The notes under the pieces are model-generated. The model had not been told where the DNA came from, searched no databases, and saw nothing but the letters and a program-made list of their open reading frames with translations. From NCBI RefSeq assembly GCF_016745425.1, contig NZ_JAERVK010000011.1, positions 1 through 64,000 on the forward strand: a stretch of DNA of 64,000 nt, written 5' to 3'. Both the position numbers and the translations under genes were made by a program. Below are positions 1 through 10,801 of the stretch, piece by piece. Source of the DNA: Candidatus Methylomicrobium oryzae (lineage in GTDB: Bacteria > Pseudomonadota > Gammaproteobacteria > Methylococcales > Methylomonadaceae). Within the stretch, counting starts at the first letter, position 1. Every line of letters starts with the position of its first letter.

Positions 1-9
1 CCGTCCTCT

Positions 10-31
10 CCCCGAGGCCGGGGGTTTTTTT
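10..31 (+). terminator. Rho-independent terminator of an upstream gene
   Basis: A five-pair GC stem (CCCCG at 10-14, CGGGG at 19-23) with a four-base loop is followed by a run of seven T. It most likely ends a transcript entering from the left of the window. The gene it serves is not visible. Confidence 0.5.
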
Positions 32-155
32 ATGGCCGAGGTTCAGGCCGCTCGCTAAAATAATGTTTCATTTGCGTATGCACGGTAAAATGGCGCTGTT
101 CTCTTGATAGTTCATTCGTGCAGCCTTCCCCTCCCAGACTCAGTGTAGCCGGCGT

Positions 156-1700
156 GTGAGCACCTTTCCAAAAAACCGTATATCATCCGCTAACAGTCTT
201 TGGGACGTTCTATCGTTCGCTGCAGGCATTGCCTATACCCTAGCATTTGCGCCTTTCGATTTATATCTTACCGTTTTTCCCGCGCTGGCGTATTTGTTCT
301 GGACCTGTATGCCGCTTACGCCGAAGCGTGGGTTACTGAGAGGCTATTTGTTCGGGCTTGGACAGTTCGGTTTAGGCGTTTCCTGGGTCTACGTCAGCGT
401 TCATGATTATGGCGGAGGTGGCGCATTCGGCTCACTTCTCATAGCCGGCCTTTTTGTCGGATTTTGGTCTGCGTTTCCCGCTATTGCCGTTTACATGACG
501 GCAAAGCTGCCGGGAAAACAATCCGGCCGTTTGATTTTCTATCCTCTGGTCTGGATATTGATCGAGTATCTGCGGGGAAAAATTGTATTGGAAGGCTTTC
601 CGTGGCTGCAGATTGCCTACTCGCAACTGGATGCGCCTTTAGCAGGCTATATTCCGCTGATCGGCGCTTATGGGGCGGGGCTGCTTGGGGCTATATCGGC
701 CGCCTTGCTCACTGGGATATTCATCCGGCCTAAATCCGCCTTATATCTATTGATCGGTATTATGAGCATATGGTTTGGCGGCGGAGTTTTGAAAACTGCC
801 GAATGGACTCGCCCTTACGGTGAGCCGCTCAAAGTGACGCTGATCCAAGGCAATATTTCGCAGGATAAAAAATGGCTACCGGAAACCCGCGTCAGCACGA
901 TTCTGCAATATATCCGAATGACCGAGGCGCATTGGGACTCGCAAGTGATCGTCTGGCCGGAATCTGCAGTACCTGCTTATTTGCCGGATGTTTACGAGCC
1001 TTTTCTGAAGCCTCTGCATCAGAGCGCGAAAGCCCACCAGGCCGATTTGATCGTCAGCGTACCCTCCTATGGCGATGCGGAAGGAGAGAAATATAATTCG
1101 GTCATCACCTTGGGTCGGAATGAAGGCATTTACCGGAAGGTGCATTTGCTGCCTTTCGGGGAATACATGCCGTGGCAGCCGGTTTCTGGCTGGATACTTG
1201 AACATTTCAATTTGCGGCTGAGCCATTTTACTCCCGGAAGTGCCGATCAGCCGTTGCTGCGAGCCGGCGGCTATCCCTTCATTACTTCGATTTGTTATGA
1301 AGACGCGTTTTCGGAAAATGCTCTGCGTGGGCTCCAGGATGCGGCCTATCTGGTCAACGCGACCAACGACGCCTGGTTCGGCGATTCGATCGAACCGCAC
1401 CAGCATTTGCAAAACGCACGGATGCGAGCATTGGAAACCGGGCGTTACCTGCTGCGTTCGACTAACACCGGTGTGACCGCAATCGTATCTCCAGACGGGC
1501 GAATACTGAAGCAGGCCCCTCTATTTACCACAACCGCATTGACGGGCACGATCAGACCGATGACCGGATTGACGCCTTATGCGTGGATAGGGGATAGGCC
1601 GGTCGTGGCATTTATAGCGGCGCTATTGTTTTTGATTTTACTGCTGACTCGTTCGGACAAAATGAGGTTATTTCGTATCGACGAAAAATGCCCGATATAA
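156..1700 (+). CDS. lnt: Apolipoprotein N-acyltransferase
   Basis: This inner-membrane enzyme adds the third acyl chain to the N-terminal cysteine of lipoproteins. The 514-residue product has about six hydrophobic segments in its first 210 residues, followed by a nitrilase-like periplasmic domain. The nitrilase triad is visible: a Glu in the VWPESAVP stretch, a Lys in YRKVHLLPFGEY and a Cys in SICYEDAF. The length matches the family (about 510). The start is GTG with no strong ribosome binding site, so the exact N-terminus is uncertain. In many gammaproteobacteria lnt follows corC; that gene would lie to the left of the window. The next gene also makes a lipoprotein that this enzyme could mature. 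Confidence 0.95.
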   Translation: MSTFPKNRISSANSLWDVLSFAAGIAYTLAFAPFDLYLTVFPALAYLFWTCMPLTPKRGLLRGYLFGLGQFGLGVSWVYVSVHDYGGGGAFGSLLIAGLFVGFWSAFPAIAVYMTAKLPGKQSGRLIFYPLVWILIEYLRGKIVLEGFPWLQIAYSQLDAPLAGYIPLIGAYGAGLLGAISAALLTGIFIRPKSALYLLIGIMSIWFGGGVLKTAEWTRPYGEPLKVTLIQGNISQDKKWLPETRVSTILQYIRMTEAHWDSQVIVWPESAVPAYLPDVYEPFLKPLHQSAKAHQADLIVSVPSYGDAEGEKYNSVITLGRNEGIYRKVHLLPFGEYMPWQPVSGWILEHFNLRLSHFTPGSADQPLLRAGGYPFITSICYEDAFSENALRGLQDAAYLVNATNDAWFGDSIEPHQHLQNARMRALETGRYLLRSTNTGVTAIVSPDGRILKQAPLFTTTALTGTIRPMTGLTPYAWIGDRPVVAFIAALLFLILLLTRSDKMRLFRIDEKCPI

Positions 1701-1815
1701 TGTTCGAAAGTTAATTTTATATCCCAGCACTAGCTCATCCTGAGCAAGTAAGGCATTATTAAGCATTGTGCTTTATATTCACGATGTTTTTATCATCGTA
1801 CTGAGTTGCCGCGTT

Positions 1816-2337
1816 ATGATAATGCCTTTCTTCTCCACAATAGATCGGAAGAAAACCGCTCTGTTCTGTATCGTATGGACTGCGCTGCTATTTAACGGCT
1901 GTGCTACAGAGAAGGCCGTATCGCCGACTCTGCCGCTATATCGGCCTCAGGTTCAGCGCGCCGAACATTCCAAGCATAGGGCGGCTTATAACCGGCCTTA
2001 CCGGGTTAAGGGAAAAACCTATTATCCGATGGCTTCGGCAGCGGGTTATAAAGAGATCGGTACGGCTTCCTGGTACGGCTCGGAGTCGGGAAATCGGACC
2101 GCGACCGGGTCACGGTTCAGGTCGCAACACATGACGGCTGCACACAAAACCTTGCCGCTGCCTTGCAAAGTTAGGGTGACTAATCTCCATAACGGCCGTT
2201 CGGTCGACGTGCTGGTCAATGATAGGGGCCCCTTTAAAAAAGGGAGGTTGATTGATTTGTCGCAGGCTGCGGCGAGAAGAATAGGGTTGCGGGGACTCGC
2301 TAAAGTCAAGGTCGAGTACCTGAGCAGTCTCGAATGA
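1816..2337 (+). CDS. rlpA: RlpA-like lipoprotein with double-psi beta-barrel domain
   Basis: The product carries a lipoprotein signal: basic residues, a hydrophobic stretch and the lipobox LFNGC, with the Cys near residue 29. A double-psi beta-barrel of the RlpA family fills the C-terminal half ([33 protein letters not shown]). RlpA proteins act on septal peptidoglycan, as lytic transglycosylases in Pseudomonas. No SPOR domain follows, unlike many RlpA proteins, so septal targeting by denuded glycans is not evident. The reading frame is open to 1768, but the ATG at 1816 or 1822 gives a normal signal peptide. The family assignment is firm; the enzymatic activity is inferred. Confidence 0.85.
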   Translation: MIMPFFSTIDRKKTALFCIVWTALLFNGCATEKAVSPTLPLYRPQVQRAEHSKHRAAYNRPYRVKGKTYYPMASAAGYKEIGTASWYGSESGNRTATGSRFRSQHMTAAHKTLPLPCKVRVTNLHNGRSVDVLVNDRGPFKKGRLIDLSQAAARRIGLRGLAKVKVEYLSSLE

Positions 2338-2461
2338 CGAGATTGCGCCTTCGAATACTTAAGATCGCTTTTGTCGGCAGGGTCAATAGCTTGCGAAAAT
2401 CAGGAAACTCTCAAATAAGGCCGTTATTGGGGTGCCGTTAATCGACATCCTGAACTTTTAA

Positions 2462-2944
2462 CTAGGCTTTTTTAGCCGCACCGAACCAGCCGAACGATTC
2501 GGCCAGCATCAGGATTACGCCCAGATTGATTGCCGCATCGGCGATATTGAAAAACGGAAAATGCGAATTTCCGTAATATACGTCTATGAAATCAATTACA
2601 TAACCGTAGGCAACCCGATCGATCAAATTGCCGATCGCGCCGCCGAGGATCAGCGCCAGCGCTGCCGCGAGCAGCGTTTCATGCTTTTGCAGTTTGGTGA
2701 GCCATACCGTAATTCCGGCACTGATGACCAGCGCGAGCCCGGAGAAGAACCAGCGCTGCCAGCCGCCCGCTTCGCTTAAAAAGCTGAACGCCGCACCGGT
2801 GTTATGCACGTAAGTCAGATTCAGATAGGGGATTAGCGGAATCGATTCATATAAATGCATCGAAGCGTCGATCGCCAGCTTGCTGCCCTGGTCGAGCAGG
2901 ACAGCCAACAAGGTTAACCAGAGCCATTTCAACATCGGCATCAT
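2462..2944 (-). CDS. lspA: Lipoprotein signal peptidase (signal peptidase II)
   Basis: This inner-membrane aspartyl protease cleaves prolipoproteins. The product has about 160 residues and four transmembrane segments. Family motifs are clear: NTGAAFSF, GNLIDR followed by VIDFIDVY, and FNIADAAIN; the two catalytic Asp residues lie in the last two blocks. The ATG at 2944 overlaps the TGA of ileS, so translation is probably coupled; a second in-frame ATG lies three bases on. It is last of the ribF-ileS-lspA set. The fkpB and ispH genes that often follow are absent here, and rlpA converges on it. Confidence 0.96.
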   Translation of the reverse strand: MMPMLKWLWLTLLAVLLDQGSKLAIDASMHLYESIPLIPYLNLTYVHNTGAAFSFLSEAGGWQRWFFSGLALVISAGITVWLTKLQKHETLLAAALALILGGAIGNLIDRVAYGYVIDFIDVYYGNSHFPFFNIADAAINLGVILMLAESFGWFGAAKKA

Positions 2945-5766
2945 CACGCGAATTGGCGAGTTTCGCCGGCACCGGCAACGTTTTCGACACAACGTCCGCA
3001 AAGTTCCGGATGCTCGGGAGCGATGCCTACATCAGCACGCTGATGCCAGCAACGGACGCATTTGGGATATTCAGAAACATTAACCTTGATACGGACTCCC
3101 GGAATGTCGGTCGAAGCTGCATCAGTCGGGTCGTCGGCTTGCTCCGCCATTACCGAAGCGCCGGAAGTGATCAGCACGAAACGCAATTCCTCTCCCAAAA
3201 GCTTTAACGCCTGGAAATAGTCGCTGTTGCAATACAGTTCAACTTCGGCATTTAGCGACGCGCCAATATCGCCTTTGGCGCGGCTTTTTTCAAGTTCTTT
3301 GCTGACTGCGGTGCGTACGGCCATCACTTTTTGCCAGGTGTCGCGGCTGATCGCCGCATCGGCGTCGAGCTGGGCCAGTCCGTTGTACCAGGTTTCGAGA
3401 AACACCGATTCGCTGCGTTTGCCCGGCATGAAATGCCAGATTTCGTCGGCTGTGTAGCTGATGATCGGGGCGAGCCAGCGTACCAGGGCTTCGAGCACAT
3501 GATACATCGCCGTTTGCGCGGAGCGCCGGGCCAGGCCGTCGGTTTTCGCGGTGTACTGGCGGTCCTTGATCACGTCCAGGTAAAAGCCGCCGAGATCAAT
3601 CACGCAGAAGTGATGCACTTTCTGGAAAATCGATTGGAATTGATATGCCTCGTAGGCGGCTTTCACTTCTTCCTGCAATTGCCAGGCCCGATCCATCACC
3701 CAGCGGTCCAGCGCGAGCAGGCTGCCGGTTTCGACCAGATGCTGCGCCGGATCGAAATCGTTCAGGTTCGACAGCAGGAAGCGGGCGGTATTGCGCAGCC
3801 GCCGATAGCCGTCGGCGGTCCGATTCAAAATTTCAGCCGAAACGTTCATTTCGCCGCGGTAATCGGCCGAGGCGACCCATAGTCGCAAGATGTCCGCGCC
3901 GAGGTCTTTCATCACCGCTTGCGGTGCGACCACGTTGCCTTTCGATTTGGACATTTTTTTGCCTTCCGCATCGACCGTAAAGCCGTGCGTCAGCACCGCC
4001 TTGTACGGCGCGGCATCATTCATCGCGGTCGAGGCCAGAAGCGACGACTGGAACCAGCCGCGATGCTGGTCCGAGCCTTCCAGGTACAGATCGGCCGGAA
4101 ATCTCAATTGCTCGCGCCGTTCGAGTACGCAGGCATGCGTTACGCCGGAGTCGAACCAGACGTCCAGCGTATCGGTGATCTTGTCGTAATACGCCGCTTC
4201 GTCGCCGAGTAATTCGGCCGGTTCCAGATCAAACCAGGCATCGATGCCGCGTTCTTCGATCCGTTTGGCGATCGGCTCGATCAATTCGACTGTGCGCGGG
4301 TGCAATTCGCCGCTCTCTTTGTGCACGAAAAAGGTGATCGGTACGCCCCAGGTGCGCTGCCGGGAAATACACCAGTCCGGGCGGCCGTTCAGCATGCTTT
4401 CGATGCGCGCCTGGCCCCAGTCCGGAATCCAGGCGACGTGTTTGACTTCGGCCAGCGCGGTTTCGCGAAGGTGCTTCTTTTCCATCGAAATGAACCATTG
4501 CGGCGTCGCGCGGAAAATGATCGGCGTTTTGTGCCGCCAGCAATGCGGATAACTGTGCTCGATCGCATGGTGATGCAGCAGCTTGCCGTTCGTCTCCAGC
4601 ACTTCGATCACGTGCTCGTTGGCCTTGAACACATGCTCGCCCGCGAACAGTTCGGTATTCGGCAAAAATACGCCGTCCGCGCCGACAGGGTTGTCGACCG
4701 GCAGATCGTAGCGAAGGCCGGCAACATAGTCTTCCTGGCCGTGGCCGGGGGCGGTATGCACCGCGCCGGTACCCGCGTCGGTCGTTACGTGATCGCCGAG
4801 AATGACAGGGACCTGGCGTCTGTAGAAAGGGTGATGCAATGCCTGGTGTTCGAGCGCGGAACCTTTGCAATAGGCGATGACCCGGAAGTCGTCGATGTTA
4901 TAGCGCGACATCGCATCCTTCAGCAGCGCCTCGGCGATGACCAGACGCTCCTTGATGCCGCCTTTTTCGCACTGCACGACCGCATAGTCCAGTTCGGGAT
5001 TCAACGCGACGGCCTGATTTGCGGGCAGGGTCCACGGCGTAGTGGTCCAGATCACAACCGACAGGGGGCCTTCGCCTTCGCCGACATGGTGGCAATTGGC
5101 CAAAAGAGCGATCGGATCCACGGCTTCGAAACGCACGTCGATCGCCGGCGAATGCTTGTCCTCGTATTCGACTTCCGCTTCAGCCAATGCGGAGCCGCAG
5201 TCGGTGCACCAGTGAACCGGCTTCGCGCCGTGCGCGATATGGCCGTTTGCAGCGATCTTGCCGAGCGAACGCACGATGTCCGCTTCGAATGCGAAGTCCA
5301 TCGTGAGATAAGGATTGTCCCAGTCGCCGAGAATGCCAAGGCGGACGAAGGCTTCTTTCTGCAGCGCGACCTGCTTGCCGGCATATTCGCGGCAGGCTTT
5401 ACGGAACACCGCCGGCGTGACTTTGACGCCGGCCTTGCCGACTTTCTTTTCGACCATCAGCTCGATCGGCAGGCCGTGGCAATCCCAGCCGGGTACATAC
5501 GGCGCATCGTAGCCGGCCAGCGTTTTCGACTTCACGATGAAGTCTTTCAATACTTTGTTCACCGCGTGGCCGATATGGATCTCGCCGTTCGCGTAGGGGG
5601 GGCCGTCGTGCAGGACGAATTTGGGGCGTCCGGCCGCCGCTGCGCGGATCTTTTGATACAGTTTGGATTCGTTCCAGATTTTCAACCGTTCCGGTTCGCG
5701 CTGTGCCAGGTTCGCTTTCATCGGGAAAGCGGTCGTCGGTAAATTAAGCGTTTTTTTATAATCCAT
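2944..5766 (-). CDS. ileS: Isoleucyl-tRNA synthetase
   Basis: This class I enzyme charges tRNA-Ile with isoleucine and edits valine. The product has 940 residues, close to the usual bacterial length. The HIGH signature appears as [11 protein letters not shown] near the N-terminus and the KMSKS loop as [14 protein letters not shown]-terminal zinc site has paired cysteines (CVRCWHQ and [10 protein letters not shown]). The chosen start, [10 protein letters not shown], matches the family N-terminus; in-frame ATGs at 5772 and 5790 are upstream alternatives. The start overlaps the end of ribF by about ten bases and the stop overlaps the lspA start, as expected of one transcript. Confidence 0.98.
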   Translation of the reverse strand: MDYKKTLNLPTTAFPMKANLAQREPERLKIWNESKLYQKIRAAAAGRPKFVLHDGPPYANGEIHIGHAVNKVLKDFIVKSKTLAGYDAPYVPGWDCHGLPIELMVEKKVGKAGVKVTPAVFRKACREYAGKQVALQKEAFVRLGILGDWDNPYLTMDFAFEADIVRSLGKIAANGHIAHGAKPVHWCTDCGSALAEAEVEYEDKHSPAIDVRFEAVDPIALLANCHHVGEGEGPLSVVIWTTTPWTLPANQAVALNPELDYAVVQCEKGGIKERLVIAEALLKDAMSRYNIDDFRVIAYCKGSALEHQALHHPFYRRQVPVILGDHVTTDAGTGAVHTAPGHGQEDYVAGLRYDLPVDNPVGADGVFLPNTELFAGEHVFKANEHVIEVLETNGKLLHHHAIEHSYPHCWRHKTPIIFRATPQWFISMEKKHLRETALAEVKHVAWIPDWGQARIESMLNGRPDWCISRQRTWGVPITFFVHKESGELHPRTVELIEPIAKRIEERGIDAWFDLEPAELLGDEAAYYDKITDTLDVWFDSGVTHACVLERREQLRFPADLYLEGSDQHRGWFQSSLLASTAMNDAAPYKAVLTHGFTVDAEGKKMSKSKGNVVAPQAVMKDLGADILRLWVASADYRGEMNVSAEILNRTADGYRRLRNTARFLLSNLNDFDPAQHLVETGSLLALDRWVMDRAWQLQEEVKAAYEAYQFQSIFQKVHHFCVIDLGGFYLDVIKDRQYTAKTDGLARRSAQTAMYHVLEALVRWLAPIISYTADEIWHFMPGKRSESVFLETWYNGLAQLDADAAISRDTWQKVMAVRTAVSKELEKSRAKGDIGASLNAEVELYCNSDYFQALKLLGEELRFVLITSGASVMAEQADDPTDAASTDIPGVRIKVNVSEYPKCVRCWHQRADVGIAPEHPELCGRCVENVAGAGETRQFA

Positions 5767-6715
5767 AGTCATAAGCGTTTGAATCGGCAAAAATCTTTTG
5801 GGTTAGAGCCACATCTTTCTCGATCTGGGCTTGTAATTTATCAAGGGAATGGAAACGCATTTCGTCGCGGATTTTGTGCTTGAAATGCACTTCCACATAA
5901 CGTCCGTAAATTTCCCGGTCAAAATTGAACAAATGGGTTTCCAGGACCACTTTCGAGCCGCCGTCGACGGTCGGCCGCGTGCCGACGTTCGCGATGCCCT
6001 GGATCTCACCTTCGCCGAGGCCGGTCATCGTTACCGCAAACACGCCGTGAAGTGGCGTATTCTTTCGGTGCAGCTTGATGTTGGCGGTCGGAAAACCCAG
6101 GGCCCGGCCGCGTTTCTCGCCGTGCACGATCCGGCCGCAGACCGAATAGCTGTGGCCCAGTAATTGTTCGGCCTGCGCGAGATTGCCGGCCGCCAACGCA
6201 TCCCGGATCAGTGTACTGCTGACGCGAAGGCCTTCGATGGAGAGCGAACCGGTGTCCTCGACCGTAAATCCCCATTGCCGGCCCTTATCTTGCAGCATCG
6301 CAAAATTGCCGCGCCGGGCCTTGCCGAAATGAAAATCGTCGCCGATCACCAGATGTTTTACGTTCAGCTTTTTGGCCAGGATGTCATCGATGAATTTTTC
6401 GGCATCCAGGTTGGCAAATTGCCGATTGAAGCGGGCAATCAGCAAATAATCGACCGGCAATGTCGAAAAGCCGAGCACTTTTTCGCGCAGGCGCATCAGC
6501 CGCGATGGCGAGTTGTCGCCGAGAAAATATTCCAAGGGCTGCGGTTCAAAAATCATCACGGCGACCGGAAGCCCAATGGCTCGGCCTTTTGCGGCAAGTT
6601 TGTCGATTACCGCGCGATGCCCCAGGTGCAAGCCGTCGAAATTACCGATCGTCAGCACGCAGCCCTGCTCGAGGGATTCCAGATGGGATAGGCCTCTAAT
6701 GACACGCATCATCAA
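5756..6715 (-). CDS. ribF: Bifunctional riboflavin kinase / FAD synthetase
   Basis: The enzyme makes FMN from riboflavin and then FAD. The 319-residue product has the N-terminal nucleotidyltransferase fold ([12 protein letters not shown] and VIGDDFHFG) and the C-terminal kinase domain ([34 protein letters not shown]). Three ATG codons open the frame (6715, 6712, 6709), so the first residue is ambiguous. It heads the ribF-ileS-lspA operon and overlaps ileS. Confidence 0.96.
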   Translation of the reverse strand: MMMRVIRGLSHLESLEQGCVLTIGNFDGLHLGHRAVIDKLAAKGRAIGLPVAVMIFEPQPLEYFLGDNSPSRLMRLREKVLGFSTLPVDYLLIARFNRQFANLDAEKFIDDILAKKLNVKHLVIGDDFHFGKARRGNFAMLQDKGRQWGFTVEDTGSLSIEGLRVSSTLIRDALAAGNLAQAEQLLGHSYSVCGRIVHGEKRGRALGFPTANIKLHRKNTPLHGVFAVTMTGLGEGEIQGIANVGTRPTVDGGSKVVLETHLFNFDREIYGRYVEVHFKHKIRDEMRFHSLDKLQAQIEKDVALTQKIFADSNAYDYGL

Positions 6716-6805
6716 TGCTTGGGAAACGCAAATTGAGCAAGAAAAGCTCCGCCGCTATGCTATCAGGCATGATTCGAACCGTAACGGCGGATTCGGAAAA
6801 GGCAT

Positions 6806-6840
6806 AAATCAGCGTTTCATTTAATTAAAACCGCTGATTT
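6806..6840 (-). terminator. Hairpin between ribF and the upstream small membrane gene
   Basis: A nine-pair inverted repeat (AAATCAGCG at 6806-6814, CGCTGATTT at 6832-6840) encloses a 17-base AT-rich loop. It lies after the minus-strand gene at 6928-7221 and ahead of ribF. The run of T after the stem is short, so termination is only a possibility. Confidence 0.3.
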
Positions 6841-6896
6841 TATCATGATTTACACGGTAAGGTAGGCGCCGTGTGCGAATTGGAACATTCTGTTGC

Positions 6897-6916
6897 GGAG
6901 CAACTACGGTTGCTCC
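6897..6916 (-). terminator. Stable hairpin just after the small membrane gene
   Basis: A perfect eight-pair stem (GGAGCAAC and GTTGCTCC) has a four-base loop, 12 bases past the stop codon of the minus-strand gene at 6928-7221. There is no T run on the minus strand, so it may protect an mRNA end or assist termination rather than act as a classic terminator. Confidence 0.4.
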
Positions 6917-6927
6917 TCGCGGAAAGT

Positions 6928-7221
6928 TTATTTTTTGGGAGCGGGTGTGCTTGGCGGCGCATCCGTGGCCGGAACCGGAACAGGCACCGGCACGGGTTCG
7001 GCGACTTTCGCAGGCGTTTCTTGCATCGCCTTTTCTTCCCGTTCGCGTTTCAGGCCTTCGCCGTACAGCGTCACCGTAATCATGATCAGGATCGGCGTGA
7101 TCATCAGGATCATGAAGCGGCTGGGCTCCTTCAGAAAAAATAGGGGCCATTTCGGCTTGATCATTCCGAGCACGAAGAAAAGAAGCGTAAAAGCCGCCAT
7201 GTTGAAAGAATAAAATACCAT
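6928..7221 (-). CDS. Small two-span membrane protein of unknown function
   Basis: The 97-residue product has two hydrophobic segments (about residues 7-20 and 30-47) separated by a short basic loop with GMIKPKWPLFF. A charged stretch (KREREEKAMQE) and a proline-rich tail with VP repeats follow. The IKPKW motif after the first segment resembles small uncharacterised proteins of gammaproteobacteria, but no function is known to me. The start at 7221 has a weak GGTAA upstream; the Met at 7200 is an alternative. It stands alone between ribF and a divergent stomatin gene. Confidence 0.65.
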   Translation of the reverse strand: MVFYSFNMAAFTLLFFVLGMIKPKWPLFFLKEPSRFMILMITPILIMITVTLYGEGLKREREEKAMQETPAKVAEPVPVPVPVPATDAPPSTPAPKK

Positions 7222-7545
7222 ATTGAATTACCGATAAAAGTGGTTCAAAACCGGGTAGTGCCGGAGAGTCGGCTCCGCCGTCCATAACTTTATAATATAC
7301 CACCATCCCTCCATGAAATTAAACTTAGCGCCGAGCAGCCGGTTTGACCGGCAAGGATTTCCGGAAGCCGGAAGGCCGCTGAGCCTGTTCGATATCCGAT
7401 CGAGTTTAAGATGGAGAATTGGCTGGCTCTTTATGGTATAAGGGCAAGGAATTTCGGATTTCTATTGAGACCGATCAGCGCGGATTTTGATCGATAGGCT
7501 ATTCTTTAACATGCGTTTTTTAATCTACCCTTCTTTGGAGGCCTC
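7222..7545. other. Divergent intergenic region
   Basis: About 320 bases separate the minus-strand small membrane gene from the plus-strand stomatin gene. They must hold promoters for both. An AT-rich stretch (TATAATATACC near 7290) could be a minus-strand -10 region and TATGGTATAAG near 7433 a plus-strand one; neither has a convincing -35. GC-rich short inverted repeats around 7339-7375 are unexplained. No RNA gene was recognised. Confidence 0.3.
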
Positions 7546-8475
7546 ATGGGCGGTTTCGGGATTTTTGTCTTAGCGTTATTGGTTCTCGCCGTATTAGGCG
7601 TGTTTTTGGCGGTCAAATCGGTTCCGCAGGGGATGGAATATACAATCGAGCGATTCGGCCGCTACACCAATACATTGACACCCGGATTGAACATCATCGT
7701 CCCGCTGGTCGACCGGGTCGGCCGCAAAATGATCATGATGGAGCAGGTGCTGGATGTGCCGTCGCAGGAAGTGATCACGAAAGACAACGCGATGGTCACC
7801 GTCGACGGCGTCGTGTTCTATCAGGTGATGGACGCTGCTAAAGCCGCCTATGAAGTCAGCAATCTCGAGTGGGCAATCCTGAATCTGGTGATGACCAATA
7901 TCCGGACCGTGATGGGCTCGATGGATCTGGATGAGCTATTGTCCCGCCGCGACGACATCAACGCGCGCCTGCTGACGGTCGTCGACGATGCGACGACGCC
8001 GTGGGGTATCAAGGCGACCCGTATCGAAATCAAAGACATCGCGCCGCCGAAGGATCTGGTCGAAGCGATGGGCAAGCAGATGAAAGCGGAACGGCTAAAA
8101 CGCGCTTCGATTTTAGAAGCGGAAGGCCTTAGGCAATCCGAGATCCTGCGTGCGGAAGGCGCCCAGCAGGCAGCGGTTCTGGAAGCCGAAGGCCGCAAGG
8201 AAGCTGCCTATCGCGACGCGGATGCCCGCGAACGTCTGGCGCAGGCCGAGGCCCGGGCTACGCTGATGGTGTCCGAAGCGATCGGCAAGGGCGACCTGAA
8301 CGCGATCAATTATTTCGTCGCACAAAAATACATTGAGGCGCTGCAAAACGTCGCTGCCGCGGATAACAGCAAACTGATCCTGATGCCGCTGGAGGCCTCG
8401 AGCGTGATCGGCGCAATTGGCGGGATTACCGAACTGGCGAAGGAAGCGATGGCCAAGAATGCCAAAAGCGCATAG
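7546..8475 (+). CDS. SPFH/stomatin-family membrane protease-associated protein (QmcA-like)
   Basis: The 309-residue product begins with one hydrophobic anchor (residues 3-22), then the SPFH domain ([35 protein letters not shown]), then a long alanine/glutamate-rich coiled coil (about 175-250). Such proteins form oligomeric cages in the inner membrane and organise membrane proteases and lipid domains. GGAGG sits just ahead of the ATG. The next gene encodes its usual partner NfeD, nine bases downstream, so the two form a standard operon. Confidence 0.92.
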   Translation: MGGFGIFVLALLVLAVLGVFLAVKSVPQGMEYTIERFGRYTNTLTPGLNIIVPLVDRVGRKMIMMEQVLDVPSQEVITKDNAMVTVDGVVFYQVMDAAKAAYEVSNLEWAILNLVMTNIRTVMGSMDLDELLSRRDDINARLLTVVDDATTPWGIKATRIEIKDIAPPKDLVEAMGKQMKAERLKRASILEAEGLRQSEILRAEGAQQAAVLEAEGRKEAAYRDADARERLAQAEARATLMVSEAIGKGDLNAINYFVAQKYIEALQNVAAADNSKLILMPLEASSVIGAIGGITELAKEAMAKNAKSA

Positions 8476-8484
8476 GGGGGGACG

Positions 8485-8931
8485 ATGGAATTCGACTTTG
8501 TCTTCTGGTACTGGTGGATATTGGCGTTGATTCTTCTGGTCGTCGAACTGGTTGCGCCCGGCTTCTTTTTCCTGTGGATGTCGGCAGCAGGCTTTGTGAC
8601 CGGCTGCCTGGTTCTGCTGTTTCCGGCGACACCGGAAAATTTTCAGATTTTCGAATTTTCGGTACTGTCGATCCTGGCGATTGCGGCCTGGCGGTTTTAT
8701 GTCAAGAAACACCCGATCGAAAGTGACCGGCCGCTGTTGAACAAGCGTGGCGCGCAGTATATCGGCCGAGTGTTCAATCTGTACGCGCCAATCGAGAACG
8801 GGCAGGGCAAGATCAAGGTAGACGACACGATCTGGAAAGTACACGGGCCCGATTGTCCGGTTGACGCGAAAGTCCGGGTGGTTTCGGTCAACGGTACAGT
8901 GTTTGAAGTCGAAAAAGTAGAACATGGCTAA
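8485..8931 (+). CDS. NfeD-family membrane protein, partner of the stomatin
   Basis: The 148-residue product has two or three hydrophobic segments in residues 8-70 (with LVAPGFFFLW) and a C-terminal OB-fold domain typical of NfeD (LLNKRGAQYIGR, DDTIWKV). The short form without the protease domain, paired with a stomatin as here, matches the YbbK/YbbJ arrangement of E. coli. A G-rich ribosome binding site precedes the start. Confidence 0.9.
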   Translation: MEFDFVFWYWWILALILLVVELVAPGFFFLWMSAAGFVTGCLVLLFPATPENFQIFEFSVLSILAIAAWRFYVKKHPIESDRPLLNKRGAQYIGRVFNLYAPIENGQGKIKVDDTIWKVHGPDCPVDAKVRVVSVNGTVFEVEKVEHG

Positions 8932-9073
8932 GGTAAACCACAATGCCACATTCGGCACGGAGGGTGTGGGTTGCGGCTCTGGTTCAATGACTTATGTTTT
9001 TCACCATAATATTAAAAAAATGTTCTTTATGAGATAATAAACAGTTTGTTGGCAATCGGCATTATTTCTGCGC

Positions 9074-10783
9074 ATGAATATCGTCAAAACCGATCTGGAA
9101 AAGGCTCTAAATCTTTGCAAAGGAGCATTTTTGTCCGCGGCTGGTTTTAGTCTATTGATTAATTTCTTAATGATTGCTCCCTCGATTTATATGCTGCAAG
9201 TGTATGATCGAGTGGTCACAACCGGAAATATGACAACATTACTGATGTTGACATTAATTGTGTTGTTGTTATTTATCACGATGGCCTCTTTGGAGTGGGT
9301 GCGCTCCCAAATACTCGTAAGAGTCAGTACGCGCTTGGAAATGCTGCTGAATACACGATTATTTCGCGTTGCTTTCAAACAAGCCTTATTTACGGGGGGG
9401 AGGCAGGCTACGACCCAGGCGCTCGATGATTTGACCGGTTTGCGCCAATTTCTCACAGGCAATGGGCTTTTTGCGTTTTTTGATGTACCTTGGATGCCGG
9501 TTTATCTGGCTCTGCTGTTTGTATTCCATCCTTGGTTCGGATGGTTTTCCGTAGCTACCGCAATATTGCTGAGTCTGGTTGCTGTTGCGACCGAAAAAGC
9601 AACGAGTAAAACGTTGAGCGATGCAAATAATGTCGCCATTGCCACTCGGGCCCAATTAAGCAAAAACTTACGTAATGCCGAAGTAATCGAATCAATGGGC
9701 ATGTTAGGTAATTTGCACCGGCGCTGGATGGAGGGGGCTGTAAAAGTTTTGAATTTGCAGGCCGTGGCCAGCTCGCGGGCAGGGCTATTGGCTGCGTTGT
9801 CAAAGATCATCCGTATGTCTTCACAATCGCTGATTTTGGGATTAGGTGCTTATTTGACGATCGAACGCGAGATTTCTCCAGGCCTGATGATTGCCGGTTC
9901 CATCCTAATGGGTAGGGCCTTGGCTCCTATTGATTTAATGATTGGGACCTGGAAAGGCTTTATTAGTGCTCGCGGCCAGTACAAACGGTTGAATGAAATT
10001 TTACAGCAAATTCCTCCCGAAAAGGAGCAAATGCAGCTTCCCGATCCTCAAGGACGCATTCAATTCGAAAATACCGTTGTCATTCCGCCGGGCGGTAAAG
10101 TACCCGCTATAAAGGGGCTCAATCTGGTGATCGAGAAAGGAGACATCATTGGCGTAATAGGGCCCAGCGGAGCTGGTAAATCGACATTGGCGCGGGCGGT
10201 ATTAGGTATTTGGCCGACCGCTAACGGAGTGATTCGATTGGATGGTGCGGAGGTTTTCAACTGGGAGCGCGAACATATCGGCCGGTTCATTGGCTACTTG
10301 CCTCAGGATATAGAGTTATTTGAAGGCAGTATCAGCGAAAATATCGCTCGTTTTGGCGAAATTATTCCGGAAAAAGTTGTTGAAGCCGCAAAAATGGCTG
10401 ATGTGCACGATATGATTTTACGCCTGCCGGAAGGCTATGATACTGTTATTGGCGCGACGGGCGGAAACTTGTCGGGAGGCCAGCGGCAAAGAATAGGTTT
10501 GGCGCGGGCTTTGTATGGCAATCCGGTTTTGGTTGTTCTCGACGAACCGAATTCCAACCTGGATGAACAGGGCGAAAGCGCCCTCGAAAAGGCTTTGTTG
10601 CAGCTCAAACAAAAGCAGACAACAGTAATTATCATCACGCACCGAAATAATGTCCTGTCCAAAGTTGACAAAATGATGATCCTGAATGACGGTGCGCTAG
10701 TTGTTTACGGGCCGAAGACGCAGGTTATCGAATATCTGCAGCAACAGCAAAAGCAACAACGGCCCGTAGCGTCCCTAGCTTAA
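9074..10783 (+). CDS. Type I secretion ABC exporter (PrtD/AprD type)
   Basis: This inner-membrane permease/ATPase of a type I secretion system has 569 residues. It has five to six membrane spans in the first ~300 residues, with no N-terminal C39 or C39-like domain. The ATPase domain has Walker A GPSGAGKST (about 363-371), signature LSGGQRQR (about 466) and Walker B VLVVLDEPN. The absence of the C39-like domain places it with exporters of proteases and S-layer proteins (PrtD, AprD, RsaD) rather than HlyB. The adaptor and outer-membrane genes follow directly. The likely substrate is the RTX protein at 14657-21874. Confidence 0.94.
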   Translation: MNIVKTDLEKALNLCKGAFLSAAGFSLLINFLMIAPSIYMLQVYDRVVTTGNMTTLLMLTLIVLLLFITMASLEWVRSQILVRVSTRLEMLLNTRLFRVAFKQALFTGGRQATTQALDDLTGLRQFLTGNGLFAFFDVPWMPVYLALLFVFHPWFGWFSVATAILLSLVAVATEKATSKTLSDANNVAIATRAQLSKNLRNAEVIESMGMLGNLHRRWMEGAVKVLNLQAVASSRAGLLAALSKIIRMSSQSLILGLGAYLTIEREISPGLMIAGSILMGRALAPIDLMIGTWKGFISARGQYKRLNEILQQIPPEKEQMQLPDPQGRIQFENTVVIPPGGKVPAIKGLNLVIEKGDIIGVIGPSGAGKSTLARAVLGIWPTANGVIRLDGAEVFNWEREHIGRFIGYLPQDIELFEGSISENIARFGEIIPEKVVEAAKMADVHDMILRLPEGYDTVIGATGGNLSGGQRQRIGLARALYGNPVLVVLDEPNSNLDEQGESALEKALLQLKQKQTTVIIITHRNNVLSKVDKMMILNDGALVVYGPKTQVIEYLQQQQKQQRPVASLA

Positions 10784-10801
10784 TTCCTTACATAAGCAAA
10801 T

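Noticed and set aside
4300-5742. A 480-residue open frame antisense to ileS
   Set aside because: ileS is certain here and the antisense product has no recognisable feature.
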